Shown: one piece after another, positions 36,160 to 49,096 of the stretch
Layout: the number at the start of each line of letters is the position of its first letter
Position numbering within the stretch: position 1 is the stretch's first letter
Assembly: GCA_022579005.1 (NCBI GenBank)
Contig: MU401691.1
Coordinates: forward strand, 1-53,894
DNA: 53,894 bases
Direction of reading: 5' to 3'
Source of the DNA: Poronia punctata
Lineage: Eukaryota > Ascomycota > Sordariomycetes > Xylariales > Xylariaceae
Translations under genes and position numbers: made by a program
Notes under the pieces: model-generated
Database searches by the model: none
Told to the model about the DNA's origin: nothing
The model's input: only the letters and a program-made list of their open reading frames with translations

Positions 36160-38187
36160 ATGGCTGTTGAATATCAATCTCCTGGTGCTTGTGAGGCACA
36201 AGAGACTGACTTCGAAGCATATTTCCCGAATGTGGGTGACTATGCAGGCGTAGAAGTCAACTTGACAAACCATTCTCTACCGCCGAAAGCTTCTACTCGC
36301 CGGCCCACTTCCCCGGGTCCCAGCTTGAAGTCCTTGCCGCGGCGTCCTGGACACAGTGGGTCACGAGGCCCCAAGACGAAGATGCCCGTTCCCCGCTTGG
36401 GGGATGGCCTTCTCACCCTGTTTGCCGATGATGTCGCCGTTACCACAAGGTAAGTGCCCCTTGAACCACTGGCACTGTTGTCCCCCTTGAGCAACTCTTC
36501 CTCGATCTGGTCTTTTCCGCTTAATCTCTGACGAGCTAGTAGCCCATTCACCCCAACCCAGGCATCAACTACATTACCGAGCATCCTCAGTCACTTCGAT
36601 AAATCCACACAACGCAACGTGGATCTCATGTCAGATCGCTTGTCCGGCCAGTCTTTGGATGAAAACCTGGACTCAAACCTATTTAACCGATCTCCGAATG
36701 CTTCTGGGGACGACAACACGCCACCTACGACGTTAGGTGCTGGTGATTCTGACGACGGGCGCATCGGTAGCCTTGTCGGCTGTCCATCGACTGGTCACGA
36801 GTGCACATCGTGCCCAGCACAGCATCGGGAGCTTACCATCAAGTCCACTGTGGCGAGAGGCAGCCACGAAGTATGTCTTACTACGGCGAGTAATTCCCCG
36901 GTAATGAACGGGGAAACCAGCAGACAGGAGCTTAGTGGACCCCGCCTTGGCCACCGTGTACCCGAGTCCTTTGAGTTTGCATCAACTGAGTTAGGTACCC
37001 AGTCTACTGAGGTTGATGAATACACTGGCACCCCAGACGTCGAATTACACAACATCGTGAGAGGCTTCTTCGCCCCAGAGAAAAATGCAAGGTGTTTGTC
37101 TCCTGTCCAGGCCGTCGGATATACTTCCAGTCCGAAGATGGATTCGAGTCAACAAGCTGAGGTTTTCTGGACTGCAAACAGAATATTCGAATCCTATAGC
37201 AAAGGTCGAATTACGCTTGGAAAGGCCAAAGATACGGCCAGACAACACGCTCCTCCGGACTTGATACAGACCATGGAGTATGCCGAGGCGGTGAAAGCCG
37301 GACGACCTTGCGGCCTCCAGTCAGCTATTGACGTTGGCGATAAGCCGTCCGAGGTATCGCAGCCGTCCTCTCCACGGCATCAGGTCGACATGGTCCGGCA
37401 TAGGTTCATGCAGAAGATAAATAACTACGTCGCTGATGATGAATTGACTGGGTTTGCGAGACCGCTGCATATTTTTGTGGACATGTCTAACATCTTCATC
37501 GGATTCTGTAACTCTTACAAGATTTCACAAGGTATCCCTATCAACCAGTATATCCGTGCCCCGGCCTTCAATGTTAAGGTCTTGACCTCCATCATGCAGC
37601 GCAAGCGGCCGGCCGGCAAAAAGATCCTAGCCGGGTCTGTCGCTATTACCGCCAGTGACCCGAACAACTGGCCCCCATACCTCATGGATGCCCAGGCGCA
37701 AGGGTATGACATGAAGATCATGAACCGGGTTCAGAAGCTGTCACCCACCAAGGTTGGACGGAGACGCAAGACGCCCCCACAGTTGTCTGCGCCCGTCCTC
37801 GCCGCTGAGGTACTAACTAGTGGAGACGACTCGACCGAGGAGCAGATGACAACGGGCTTCGTGACCCGAAATGGTGAACAGGGAGTGGACGAGATACTTC
37901 ATCTGAACATGGTTAACAGCGTATTGGATTGCATCGGCGAACCCGCTAACATGGTCCTCGCCACAGGGGATGCTGCCCAGGCCGAGTTTTCCGAAGGGTT
38001 CCTGCAATACGCCACCCGTGCGCTCGACATGGGGTGGAATGTGGAACTGATAACATGGAAGAAGACTATATCGTCTGCCTGGACGAACCCGGCTTTTAGA
38101 AAGCAGTACGGTCGATGCTTTCGCATCATTTACCTGGACGAATTTCTTGACGAGCTTAACGCTGACCTCTGCCCTTCGCTGGCATGA
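36160..38187 (+). CDS. NYN-domain (PIN-like nuclease fold) protein
   Basis: Exon 1 is 36160-36449. Exon 2 runs to 38187 from either 36540 (645 residues) or 36591 (628 residues). Numbering below uses the longer form. Residues 1-400 are low-complexity, Ser/Pro-rich and probably disordered. About 404-640 forms a NYN-type domain: PLHIFVDMSNIF with Asp411 and Asn414, then GVDEILHLNMV with Asp547, then MVLATGDAAQAEF with Asp574, then GWNVELITW and a closing FRIIYLDEFLDEL. This order of acidic residues is what the PIN/NYN metal-dependent RNase fold uses. Related ascomycete proteins are annotated only by domain; substrate and role are unknown. ATG 36160 has A at -3 and G at +4. No signal peptide or membrane segment is seen, so a cytosolic or nuclear location is likely. 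The gene stands alone in its island, with normal base composition and no RIP damage. Confidence 0.85.
36450..36539 (+). other. NYN gene intron (90 nt, alternative 141 nt)
   Basis: The donor is GTAAGT at 36450. Two acceptors keep the frame and complete the split codon as Ser: CTAG ending at 36539 and CTCAG ending at 36590. The 51 bases between them contain no stop, so use of the first adds 17 residues. CTGAC at about 36528-36532 is a good branch-site match. It is only 8 nt from the first acceptor but about 60 nt from the second. CTTAAT just upstream offers the first acceptor better spacing. An intervening CCCAG at 36561 would break the frame. Confidence 0.7.
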
Positions 38188-39160
38188 CCCCGATGGTCCA
38201 ACCAGGCCTGGTCTGGAATAATGGACTGGCCGCGTGGCATCCAGAGGATCGGATGGTTGGGTGGTAATAACACACGGTTCCTTCCGGATTATTTACCATC
38301 CGTTGCTCTAGAGTTTCCATATGGCGGCAAATCGTTCTATGCGCCCGACCACAGTTGCTTGTCTGAACTCTATTCCGGGGCCTTTCGACCTGTTATTATG
38401 CTTATTGTTTCGTTGACAATATTCAATACACCGAGCCCTGCCTATCCCGCACATATGCGGTGCTTGCAAACAACGGCATTTCATCCTTGTGCCTACGTCG
38501 GGTTTATCGTGGATGTGAAGGACTCCTTTTGTTTAACATGAAGGCCCGTCGGCATAATGTTGTTTCATTTTTCATTCCCTATCCCTGTCCCACCCACCCA
38601 CCTTTCCACCTTTCCTCTCTTTCTATATCGGCAAACACTTCCTCGCCCCGCCTTCTACACATACATCTAGGCCGTCATAATTGCACCGCTTGGCTCTTGA
38701 GAATTCATGAGAGTGTGATGATGTCACGACCGGCTGAGAATTGTCTGTTGTCGTTGGCTACAGAGCAGTATAGTGAAAATCATGCTTATAACCGCAATAT
38801 CAGATATGAGCCGCTTTTTTGATAAGGCTGGCTGGTTGGGCCCAGTGTTTCCCTCGTGTGGTATTGGAGGATTTGGGACATCAGCATCCGGGAGAGAATC
38901 TAGACTAGATGCCGACTATTGGCATCATTTAGGCCTATGCATCCCAAGGGAGGGCGATAAACCTTCATCATGCCTTTTACACAAATGTTATATTTGGGCA
39001 CGAGGTTAGCAAGTCCTGCTATATATAGCCAACAGAAACGGTTTTAGGCTAGACGAGGCTAAATAAATAGGGGGGCATGCTACTTATTAACACTACTTGT
39101 TAAAGGAGCCTGCAAATTGTCTTTAGAGATTTTGCAAAGTATTATATATAGTAAGAGAAC
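38188..39160. other. 3' flank of the NYN gene, no confident gene
   Basis: Balanced, apparently single-copy sequence. Overlapping short plus-strand frames (38221-38541, 38460-38822, 38773-39009) have no recognisable domain and no splice logic. A C/T-rich tract at about 38577-38632 resembles fungal promoter pyrimidine tracts. It could be the remnant promoter of a neighbour lost at the repeat boundary near 39160, but this is speculative. The last part (39071-39120) carries the direct-repeat partner of 35300-35345. Confidence 0.4.
39074..39116 (+). repeat. Island-edge imperfect direct repeat, right copy
   Basis: The sequence GGCATGCTACTTATTAA, then CACTACTTGTTAAAGGAG, then CCTGCAAATTG is in the same orientation as 35297-35344, with several mismatches and a 4-base gap. 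It marks the right end of gene island 2. Confidence 0.45.
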
Positions 39161-39397
39161 ATTAAAAACAAGCAAAAGTAAAACCAGAAATATTAAAAAA
39201 TATATAAAAATAAAAGGTTAAAGATTTATTTTAAGTAAAATATACTATTATATAGCTAGCTAAAGGTAATATTTTAATATAAATATAAATTTATTATATA
39301 TAATTTATTAAACTTATAAAAAAGGTATATATTAAGCTATATTAAAAGGCTTTTTATAGTTAAAAGACTATATTTTACTAACACTTTTATATATTAT

Positions 39398-39745
39398 AAT
39401 ATATATTATAATAAAAATAAAGATTTTTAAATAAATCACTTTAACTTTATACTAAAAAAGATTTAGCTAAAATAAACATACTAACTAGGTTTTAAAGGCT
39501 TTATATTAATTATAGCTTTATAAAAGTATTTTAAAAAGTATAGCTTAATATATTATATATATAATAAATAGCTAAATATTTAAGTTTAAAAAGCAATATA
39601 AAACAATAGCTATATATATAGAAAATAAAAGATAAGCTAGTCTTTTTTAATGTTAAAGCTGCTTTATAATATAAAGCATAATAAGCATATATACTAATTA
39701 TATTATAATTTTCTTTAGCTAAAAAGATTACTATTTTTAGCACTT
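39398..39745. repeat. Dispersed repeat J, copy 2 (unknown class)
   Basis: This copy aligns with 361-690 in the same orientation and is more completely A/T-converted. The minus-strand open frame 39531-39743 (70 codons) corresponds to 485-670 of copy 1. Its peptide is dominated by Ile, Leu, Tyr, Lys and Phe, as expected from A/T-biased sequence, so it is not called a gene. Confidence 0.6.
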
Positions 39746-40257
39746 TAAAGCTAAATAAATTAAGATAAAAAATATAAATATATATATAGCTACTTTTAAT
39801 TAATATAAAGCCTAAACTGTTTTATTAGCTATTTTTAATTATTTAAAGCTATTAAAGGTTTAGTATATTATTTTTAGTACAACTATTAAAGCCTTTTAAT
39901 AATTGTATAACTAGGCTGCTTAGATTTTTTTTAACTATAGCTACTTAAAGTGCTTTTATATTTATATAATACTATGCTTAGCTTTTTTAGTTATTAAAAT
40001 AAATAAGTTAAAACTAATTTATATACTAAGTAAAAGTTTTATTACCTTTATAAAGAAATATATTAGCTTAATTAAAGCTTAAGTATATAGTAAACATTTT
40101 AAGCAAGCTTTGCTTAACTTATAAAAATATAATATTTTAAAAGGTTAATTTTAGTTTATATTCTTTAATTTTTACTAAAGCACTAAAAAGCTTATAATAA
40201 GTTTTATAGCAGCATATGTTTTTTATATTAAAAGCTAAAGTAAATAATATAATATTA

Positions 40258-40400
40258 CTAGGGGGTTTACTCTTAGTGCACCCCCTTTGCTAGCGTAGAG
40301 AGGGTTGCAAAAATAAAGTCCGCTTATTTAATCAGTGTCTAGGTGTCTATAAGACCTACACCTAATTTATATAGAAACACTACTAAAAACGTAACAAAAT
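40258..40400. other. GC-richer relic with terminal hairpin, possible transposon end
   Basis: After TATTACT the sequence abruptly becomes AGGGGGT (40260-40266), then 13 bases, then ACCCCCT (40280-40286), a perfect 7-bp inverted repeat. About 100 bp of moderately balanced sequence follows (GCTAGCGTAGAGAGGGTTGC, then GTCCGCTTATTTAATCAG). It is less RIP-damaged than all around it. It may be a terminus of a DNA transposon or a short non-LTR relic. No second end is visible. Confidence 0.4.
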
Positions 40401-40979
40401 CAACATATTTTAATATACTTTAACGCGCTGCTATATAACAACTATATATAATAAAGAGGTTAAAAAAGTATAATTACGTTAGCTTTATAATTATTATGGT
40501 ATTTATAGCGTTTTTAAACCTATTTTAGCAAAATTAAGCCCTTTATATTATTTTAAGCCTTAAAGGCCTAAAATAAAATATATAGCTTTACTAAGCCTTG
40601 CGCCTTTAAAAGGCTACTAGGTAAATTAACTTTATTACTAATAAAAGTATTATTATTATTATTTTTAAAGTTAAAGTTATATATTATAGTATTATTAATA
40701 GCTTTTAAAGGCTTTTAAAGTTTATTTAGCTTAATAAGCATATACTTATTATTATTTTTATTAATAAGTATAAGTAGCTTAAAGTTTAAACTTTACTAGT
40801 TTTATAAAAAAGGCTTATTAACATATTAAAGCTATTTTAAAAAAGGTATAAGGTTTATATTTATTATAAACGTTAATATAAATAGTTTATTTTCTTTGCT
40901 AGCTTAAAAAAGGTGCTTTTTACTATAGGAAATATAGTTATTTTTCTTTTTTATATGCTTTAGCTAGTTATAAAAGTAG

Positions 40980-41202
40980 TGTTAAAACTTAGCAATATAG
41001 CTTATAACGTATAATTGTATTATATAACGCGTAAAGAGAAGTATTCTCTTTTTACTATAAAGTTTTCTTATATTAAATAGGTAAAGAAAGATCCTTTATA
41101 AGAAGACTTTTTTTTTATAATAGTTTTTACCTTAGCTGTATTTTTTTTACTATATAAGCTTTATATTAATTATAGTTTTTTTATAACCTATTAAATTTAA
41201 TA
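40980..41202 (-). repeat. Copia-1 LTR of element G
   Basis: A 223-bp LTR, identical in length to the two LTRs of element E. It ends ATTTAATA (RIP-altered TAACA). No target duplication can be tested because the other end of G is not present. Confidence 0.9.
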
Positions 41203-41375
41203 TACCTTTTTAAAATAAACTAACTTATTAAACTATTTTATAGCTAAAATAAACTTTTTAAATTATAATAAACAAGGATTTATAATTTTAAACATAGTGT
41301 TTTTAGTTTTTTTATTTAATATTTCTACTTTTTTTATACTTTTATAGTAACTAGTTAAAGCTTTTTTAAGGCTAT

Positions 41376-41571
41376 TAGTAAAAGGAACTATAAAGTAGTA
41401 TAGTAAATTTTATAAATTAATAATATAAAAGAAAAAAATCTAGCAAAGTTAGGTTAATTAGTTATTACTTAACTAATTAACTTTAGTGCGCTAGTTCTTA
41501 TTTAATTTAGCTATCTAATCTATAGGCTATAAGACCTTATTTTTTAAGTTTTTTTATAATACGTTATATTA
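41376..41571 (-). repeat. Gypsy-2 3' LTR of element F
   Basis: A 196-bp LTR starting TAGTAAAAGGAACTATAAAG and ending ACGTTATATTA. It retains GTGCGCTAGT and CTATAGGCTATAAGACC. Confidence 0.9.
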
Positions 41572-44500
41572 AGTGCTAGCTACTTAAAAAATTAGCGTTA
41601 ACCTTAACAAATGCAAACAAAAGCAAATTTTTTTATTTTTGCACTTTTTTTATTTTTTTTACCTTTTAAAGTTGTTTGCGCTAAATATAGCTAAGCTAAT
41701 TAGTAGTTTTTTTTTTTATTTTTAGTTTACTTTTTTTTTAAACTTAGTACTTTTTAATAAGTATTTTTATATTATATAGCTACTACTTTAAGCGCTACTA
41801 GTTATTTTTATAACTATACTTTTTTTATTTAATTAAATACTAATATTTTATTTTAAAACAGTTTAAGCAATAGTTTAAAATAGTTTTAACTTTAAATAAA
41901 TCTTTTACTTTATTTTAATTTAGCTAGTTATTTTAAATAAAACTAAAAGCTAAAATAAACTTATAAAATAAGTTTTTTTTTTTATTTAAAAAATAAGTAA
42001 GCTATAAAAATAATTAAGTAAATTTTAAAAGTTTTAAAAAAGTTAATTTTATAAGCTAGTTTTTTAATTTGTTTTTTTACTTTTTATAAGCTTGCACGCT
42101 ATTATAAGTACTTTTAAAATAGTTGTTTAAGTAAATAGTAGCTATAATATAGCTAAAAGTAAACTTTATTTTTTATATTAAACTTAATAAGTTTATATTT
42201 TTTATTATAATATTGCTTAGCTTAAATAGTAGCAAAGTTTATAGCTAGCTTAGTATCTTAGCATAAATAAGTTTAAATAATATTTAAAATATTTAAGTTT
42301 AATTTTAATAAGCTTTTAAATTATATAATTATATTATTAAATTTAAAAAGCTAAAATTTAAAAAGTAGTTTATATGCTAAAGCTTTAATTATTTTAAAAT
42401 ATGCGCTATTTAAATTTTATTATAAAGCTAGTAATAAGTTAATTTATTTATAATTTAAGTATTTAAAATAATAAAAATAAATAGCTATTTTAACTATTTA
42501 AATTTTTTATTTTAATACTTTATTAGTTTATAAATAATAAGCTATTAATATTAAAAGCCTAGCTTTAAAACCTTTTTAAAGTTTTTTTTAAAAAGCTAAA
42601 GTAAATTTTTAGTTTTAATTTAAAATAATGCTTAAAAAAGCACTTTAGTTAGCAGTTAAAATAGCTTAAATAAACATTTTAGCTTAGTTTTTTACAATAT
42701 ACTTTATATTACTTAGTAGCAATAATAACCTTTTAAATATAATATAAGTAATTATTATTAAAGCATTAAAATAGTTTTATTTTTTTAACTTTTATAGTAA
42801 ATTAATTAATTTAACTTTTAAAAGTTTTATAATAAAGTTAATAGTAATAATTTTTATAAGTTAAAAGTTTGCTAATTAAGTAGCTTAGTATAAGCTATAT
42901 AGTTTTTTTATAATATTATATAAAGCTTATAAGTATTATAATAATTAATATACTTTTTAACTAGTTTTGTTTTTTTTTAAATTAAATATTGTTTTAAGTT
43001 TTATAGCATACATTATTTTTTAAAGTAATATTTATTATTATAAGCAGTAGCTATAAACATACTAATAAAGTTTTTTAAAATATATAGTTACTAGTTATTT
43101 TTTTAGTTAATATTATATATTAACTTATTAACAATTATAAAAAAGTAGCCTAGCTTAAAAAAGTTAATAACGTTTTTATTATTTTTTTTTTAAACTTGTT
43201 AAAAGATTTAGCTATATTTTAAATGTTTTTTATATTTTTTTTAAACTTTTTTTTTATTTTTAAATTTATAATAATAATAGTTTTTATAACTAACTATATT
43301 TAGTTAAAAATTAGTTTTTTATTTAACTAAACTACTTTTTTATTTTTATTTATTTTATTAATATTTAATAACGTTTTAAAAATAGCTTAAAGCATTAAAT
43401 ATAAAATTAAGCTATTTTAGTATATAGTAAGTTTATAGTTTATATTATAATAAATAAATTAAAGCGTTAACTAGTTTTTTATTTGCTTAATTTATTAAAG
43501 CTATATTAAAACTAATTTAATTAAAAATGTTTTTAGTAGCAAAGTAGTTTATAAGTACTATTATAAAATTATTTAATACTTTAATTATAGTTTTTAACTA
43601 TTTATAAGCTTAAATAATACAAGCTACTTTTATTTTTAAAAGTTTATATTTTAATTTTAGTTATAAAAGTAAATAGCTTAAAAATATTATAAGTTTTACT
43701 TAAGTATTTAAAATAGTTGCTTTAAGCTATTATTTATACCTTTTTTTAATATAAAATAATATAACTTTAAAGCTTTTTTTTAATAAAGCATTAACTTATA
43801 TAAAAAATGTTTTAACTAAATTATAGTACTTAAAAATAGTATACTTATATATTAAATTTTATATTGCTTAAAAAAATTTTATTTTAACTTTTATTAGCTT
43901 AAAATAAGTTAATTAAATATAAGCTTACTACTTTTTTAAGTTATTATTTATAACTTTTTTTTTTATAGCTTTTATTTAATAAAGCTGTTTTTTGCTTTTA
44001 TAAAAGTTTTATATATTAAGCATAGTATAGCAATAATATTTAAAAAAAGCTGCTGCTTTTAAAGTATTGTTTTAAAGCTTTTAAGTTATTTAAAAAAGCT
44101 AAGTTTTAAAAGGCTGCTAACTAATGTTTAATTATTGCTATTTTAAAAAAATTAACGCAAAAGCTTAGCAATTTAACTAAAAAGTATTTTAAAAATAATT
44201 TTTTTAAAAATATTAAAATACGTTTTTATTTAAAAAAGTTAAATACTTTATAAAAATGCTTTAAGTAACTAGCTTTATTATTTAAAAATATTATAATATT
44301 ATTAATAAAAGCTTAGCAAAATAAGCAATATAGTTTTAGCGTTTTATTTATAAACTTTTAAACATATATAAATAAATTATAAAAGCTTATAAGTGCAATA
44401 GTTAAATATTTTAAACTTTAAAAGCTTACTATAGTAAATTAGTTTTTATAGTTTAAATATACTTTAAATTAATAAAAAAAAGCTATAGCGTTTATTATAA

Positions 44501-47500
44501 TAATATATTTTTTTTTATATACTAATTTAATTACTTTAAATTAAAGCAGTAGTAAATAGTTATTAAAAACTGCTATTTTATTAAAAGCTTATAAGTTTAT
44601 TATAAGTTTAGTTTAAACTTTTTTTTTTACTTAATAATATGCTATAAACATTAAGTAAGCAAAAAAGCTTAGTTTATTAACCTATTTTATTTTACTTTAT
44701 TTATAAAGCTTATTAAATACTTTATTAACTATTACTTTATTTTTTATACTAAAAAAATAAGGTTAGCTATTTAATTTTATTTATTACTAATTATTTATTA
44801 ATAGTATTTTTATTTAGTTGTTTTTTAAAATGTTTATAATGCTTTAATTAGTTTAAATTTTTAAAAAGTTCTTTAAAATTTAAAAAATTTTACTTACTAT
44901 AATATTAGTTTTAACGTAAATAAATTAACTATTTAGTTTAGCAATTTCTTTTTTTTAAAAAAGCTTTTAAATTTTTATAATTAAAAAGAATTTAATTACT
45001 TTAAAACGTTTATTAGCTATTTTTTTATTTTTATTGCTTTTTTTAGTTTAGTTTTTTTTATTTTTAAAAGTTTAAGTATTAAATACTTTTATAACTTTTA
45101 ATTAGATTATAGCGTTTTATAGCTTTTTACTTAAAATAAAGTATTTTTTAGTAGCTAGTACTATATATAATAGTTAATTAAAAATACTTATACTAATAAA
45201 GTACTTAATTAGTACTTTGCTTATAACTTTTATTTTATTAAAAGCTTTTATAAAAAATAGTATTTATAATAAAACTGCAGCTATAGCTATTGCTTTTAAA
45301 CAACCTTTTTAAGTAGCTTTTTATACTTTAGTTTTTATTTATTTATTAATAATGCTTACTTAAGTACTTTATTTAACTTTTTTTAGTTTAAGTAAAAAGT
45401 TAGCTATAATAATAGTATTTAAAATTATTAATTTTATAAATAAAAAAACTATATTTTTATAGCTAAAATTAAAAATAAAATCTTTATTTAAAAGCAATAA
45501 CTTATATAAAGTAAATACTAATAAGGTTTTTTTAAGGCCTAAGATTACTTTTTAAGCTAAAGTTACTTTTTAAATATAAAAATATAAGTATAGTTAAATT
45601 TTTAAAAAAGTTTTAAATTTTTTTATAATATTAAAGCTAATTAATTAAGTTTTAAAATTAATTTTAGCTTTATAAATATTATTAAAATCTGTTTTTAATA
45701 ATATATAAAGTTTTATAGTATTTTTAATAACCTATGCTAATATTATAAATTTAACTTATTTTTTTTTTAATATTATTTAATTTTACTATATATATTTATA
45801 AAATAGCTTATTTAGTATACTTAATATAACTTTTGCTAATATTTTAAACTTTGCTTAACTATTTTTTAATAAAGTATTTAGTTATTTTTAGTAAGTTTTA
45901 AATAATAATATTTTAGCTTATGTTTATATTAAAATAAATAATAGTTTTAAGTATATTAAAGTATAAGCAAACTAAAATATATAAATAAAAGTACTAAAAT
46001 TAACTAATAAGTTTTTTTATTTAAATTTTTAAAAAAGTAAATATACGTATATTAAGTTTTAAGTGCTTTAAGTTTATAAGTTTAACTAAGTAAGCTTTTT
46101 TATTAAGTATTAACAACTTTTTTTAGCATTTATTTAAGTGCTTAAATAGCTAATTTTATAATTTAAAAGATTTGTTATATTTTATATAAGTGCTTTTTAA
46201 TAACTTTAATTTAAGTATATTTTATAATTTAATTAGTTACTTTAAGCATTTTTTATAATATTCTTTTTTTTTTAATTATTAAAAAAGTTGCTATAATACT
46301 TGCACTTAAAGTTATAATTTATAATTATAAATACTTAGTTTAATTTTAAACTAGAATTACTGCTATTAAATAAGTTTAATAAGTTTTTTTTTTAATTTAA
46401 AGTTTTTAAAGTTATTTTTCTTTACTAAATTTAAATAGTCCTTTTTTTTATTTTTATTTTTAAATTTATTTTTATTTTAAAGTTTATTTTTATTTTAAAA
46501 CTTATTTTTATTTTTTTTTTAATTTTTAAATTAATATTTGTTTTTTTTATAATTATTTTTATAGTAGCTATAGTTATAGTTACTATAATTGCAACTTTTA
46601 TTATGTTTATTTTTTTGCTAGCAGCTTTTTTTTTTTTATTACTTTTGTTGTTGTCTAATTAGTTTTTAAAAAAGTTGTTTAGCTGCTTTTTTTGTTTTTT
46701 TTTTTAAATTTGCAAATATGTTAACTTAGCTGCTAATAGCAATATAACTTTTTTATATAATAAAAGCTTTAAATATTTACTAAAGCTTTTTTTTTAATTT
46801 AGTATAAGCATATTTTGCTTTAAAAAAAGGTTTATAGCTAACTATGCTATAATAATTACTTTTATTTAGTTAAAGTTATTACTTGCTAATAAGTAACTTG
46901 CTTTAGTATATTAAAGTTTTTTTTAAAAGTACTTTTTTAATATGTTTTTATTATAAGCAATATTTTTTAATTTAAATTAAAATAAGTTACTTTTTTTAAT
47001 AGTAATATTAAAAGCTATAGTAAAGCGTTAGCTAAAGTAGTTTATTATACTTTTAATACTTTTATTATAAAGTAAACTTTTTTTTTTATTATAAAAACTA
47101 AATTTTACTATTTAGCTATAGCTTTTTTTAATAAAGTTAGCTATAGTTGTACTAGTTAGCTTTTACTAATATTGCTATTAGTACTTTTTAATATTACGTT
47201 AACTTTATTAATAAAAGCTTATATATTTATATAAATAGTTTTAAATTTTTTATTAACTTAGCTAAAATTTTTTAAGTTTTTAAAGTTAAGTATAAAAGTT
47301 TTTATATTTTTTTTTTTAATTTAAATACGTTAGTTATTTAAGTTTGTATTAAAAAGTAAAGCAAAGCTTTTTTTATATTAGTATTTATTGCGTTTTAAAA
47401 AACTAAGTAGTTTTAAAGGGCTAGGTAGTCTTATAAAGCTAAATAGATTTTTAAAAAGGCTTCTAAGTTGTTTTTAAAGTGCTTTTTAAAGTGCTTTTTT

Positions 47501-47740
47501 TAAAGAACTATTTTTATTATTATTAAGGTTTTTAGTAAAATTACTAGCTAAAGCTTTTTATTGCTAAGTTAACTATATATATATTATAAAAAATTAAGTT
47601 TTTTTATTATAATTAAAGTAACGCTTAAAGCTATTTATTTATTTAATAAGTTTAGTTAAAAGTTTAATTAAAAAGTTTATAAATTAAACTTAAAAATAGT
47701 TATTTTATAATAGTGCATACTTTATTAACTAAAAGTTAAC

Positions 47741-47773
47741 TTATAATAATAAGTTAGCTTATAATAATAAGTT
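47741..47773. repeat. Short tandem duplication in Gypsy-2
   Basis: Two adjacent copies of a unit ending TTATAATAATAAGTTA, in the gag region of element F. Confidence 0.6.
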
Positions 47774-49096
47774 AAAGTTTTTATAAAAGTTATTAAAATT
47801 AGCTAAGGTAGCATAACTTAAAAAAAAACTTTTAAAGTTTTAAAATCTTTACTAAAGGGCTTTTATTACTAATATAAGTTAGTATATATTTATATGCTAA
47901 ATAAGGTTTAATTAAGCTATTTTTAGTTGCTGCTTTAATTAATGCGCTTATGTTTATATTAGTATAAATGTAAGTATAAGTATTGTTGCTAAAAGATTTA
48001 GTGTTGCTAGCTTGCTTTAAGCAGCTTAAATAAACTAGTTTAACCTACTTATTATTGCTTTTATATTTTTATTTAAAGCTTACAATTAGTTATATATAAG
48101 TTTTATTTAATTTGCTAAGTAATTAATATAGCTAGTAACGTGTTTATTAAACTTTTTCTGCTTTTATTTATTTTATTTTAGTTACTTTTAACTAGCTTTA
48201 TTATTTTTTTATTTTTTAACCTTTTTAGCGCTTATTATATATAATCTAAATTAATTAAAATTATAAAGCAAAAAGTTGTAAAGTAAAAAATCTTATAAAA
48301 AATTGTATAAAAGTTTATATAGTAAATTTAGTAGCGTTAAAGTATTAACTTTATATTAAGTTTAAAACTTAAAGCTTAATTCTTTATTGTTATTAAAGTG
48401 CTTTAGTATAGCAAAAGTGCTATTAATACTTTTGTTTTTTTTACTTATTATATATATTTAACTAAATTAACTTTTTTTAATTAACTTAAAAACATAAATA
48501 AAAAATAAATATAAAAAGCAAACAAAATGTAAAAAGTAAAGCATTTAATATAAATTTAAAAAAATAAGTATTTTGCGCAATATTATTGTAATAATAACAA
48601 GTTTAAAAAAACAAGTTGCTTATAATATACAAGGTATAGTTAAGCATTTAATAAAATTAGGCTTTAATAAAAAGTAATTATAAACGTTAGCGTTATAAAT
48701 AAATATAGCATAAAAACAATGCTTTTATTTATAACCTAAATATAGTAATATTAAAATAAGTTAGCTATTTAAAGAAAATTATATAAACTTAACTTATTTG
48801 CAAGGTTTTTGCTTAATATAAAAAAGCTTATAAAAATGTAATTAAGTTGCTAATTAAAAAGATTTAAAAAAATAACTTTAACTAGGTTTTAACCTAATAA
48901 TAATATAAAAAGTTTTAAAAAACAACTTTTTTACTTTATTACTTTAGTTAAGCTTTAGGCTTTAAAAAGGTATAAGTTAAGTTTTAAAGCTTTAAAAAAT
49001 AATAATTTCTTAATTTATACCTAGCTGCTGCTTTAAAAAGAAAATAAATATAACTAAATATTAGTTATATTAATTTAATTAACTTATTATACTATT

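Larger units (their letters stand above)
39161..40979. repeat. Degraded AT-rich repeat DNA
   Basis: RIP-like DNA without genes. 39398-39745 is the second copy of dispersed repeat J. A GC-richer relic lies at 40258-40400. The rest is unassigned. The left end of the second Copia-1 element is at 40980. Confidence 0.5.

Noticed and set aside
36240..38129. Minus-strand and alternative open frames over the NYN gene
   Set aside because: They are shadows of the two-exon NYN gene. None shows a domain.
38221..39009. Three overlapping plus-strand frames downstream of the NYN gene
   Set aside because: They are mutually overlapping, have no domain and run through a C/T-rich tract. They are probably 3' flank or a dead promoter.
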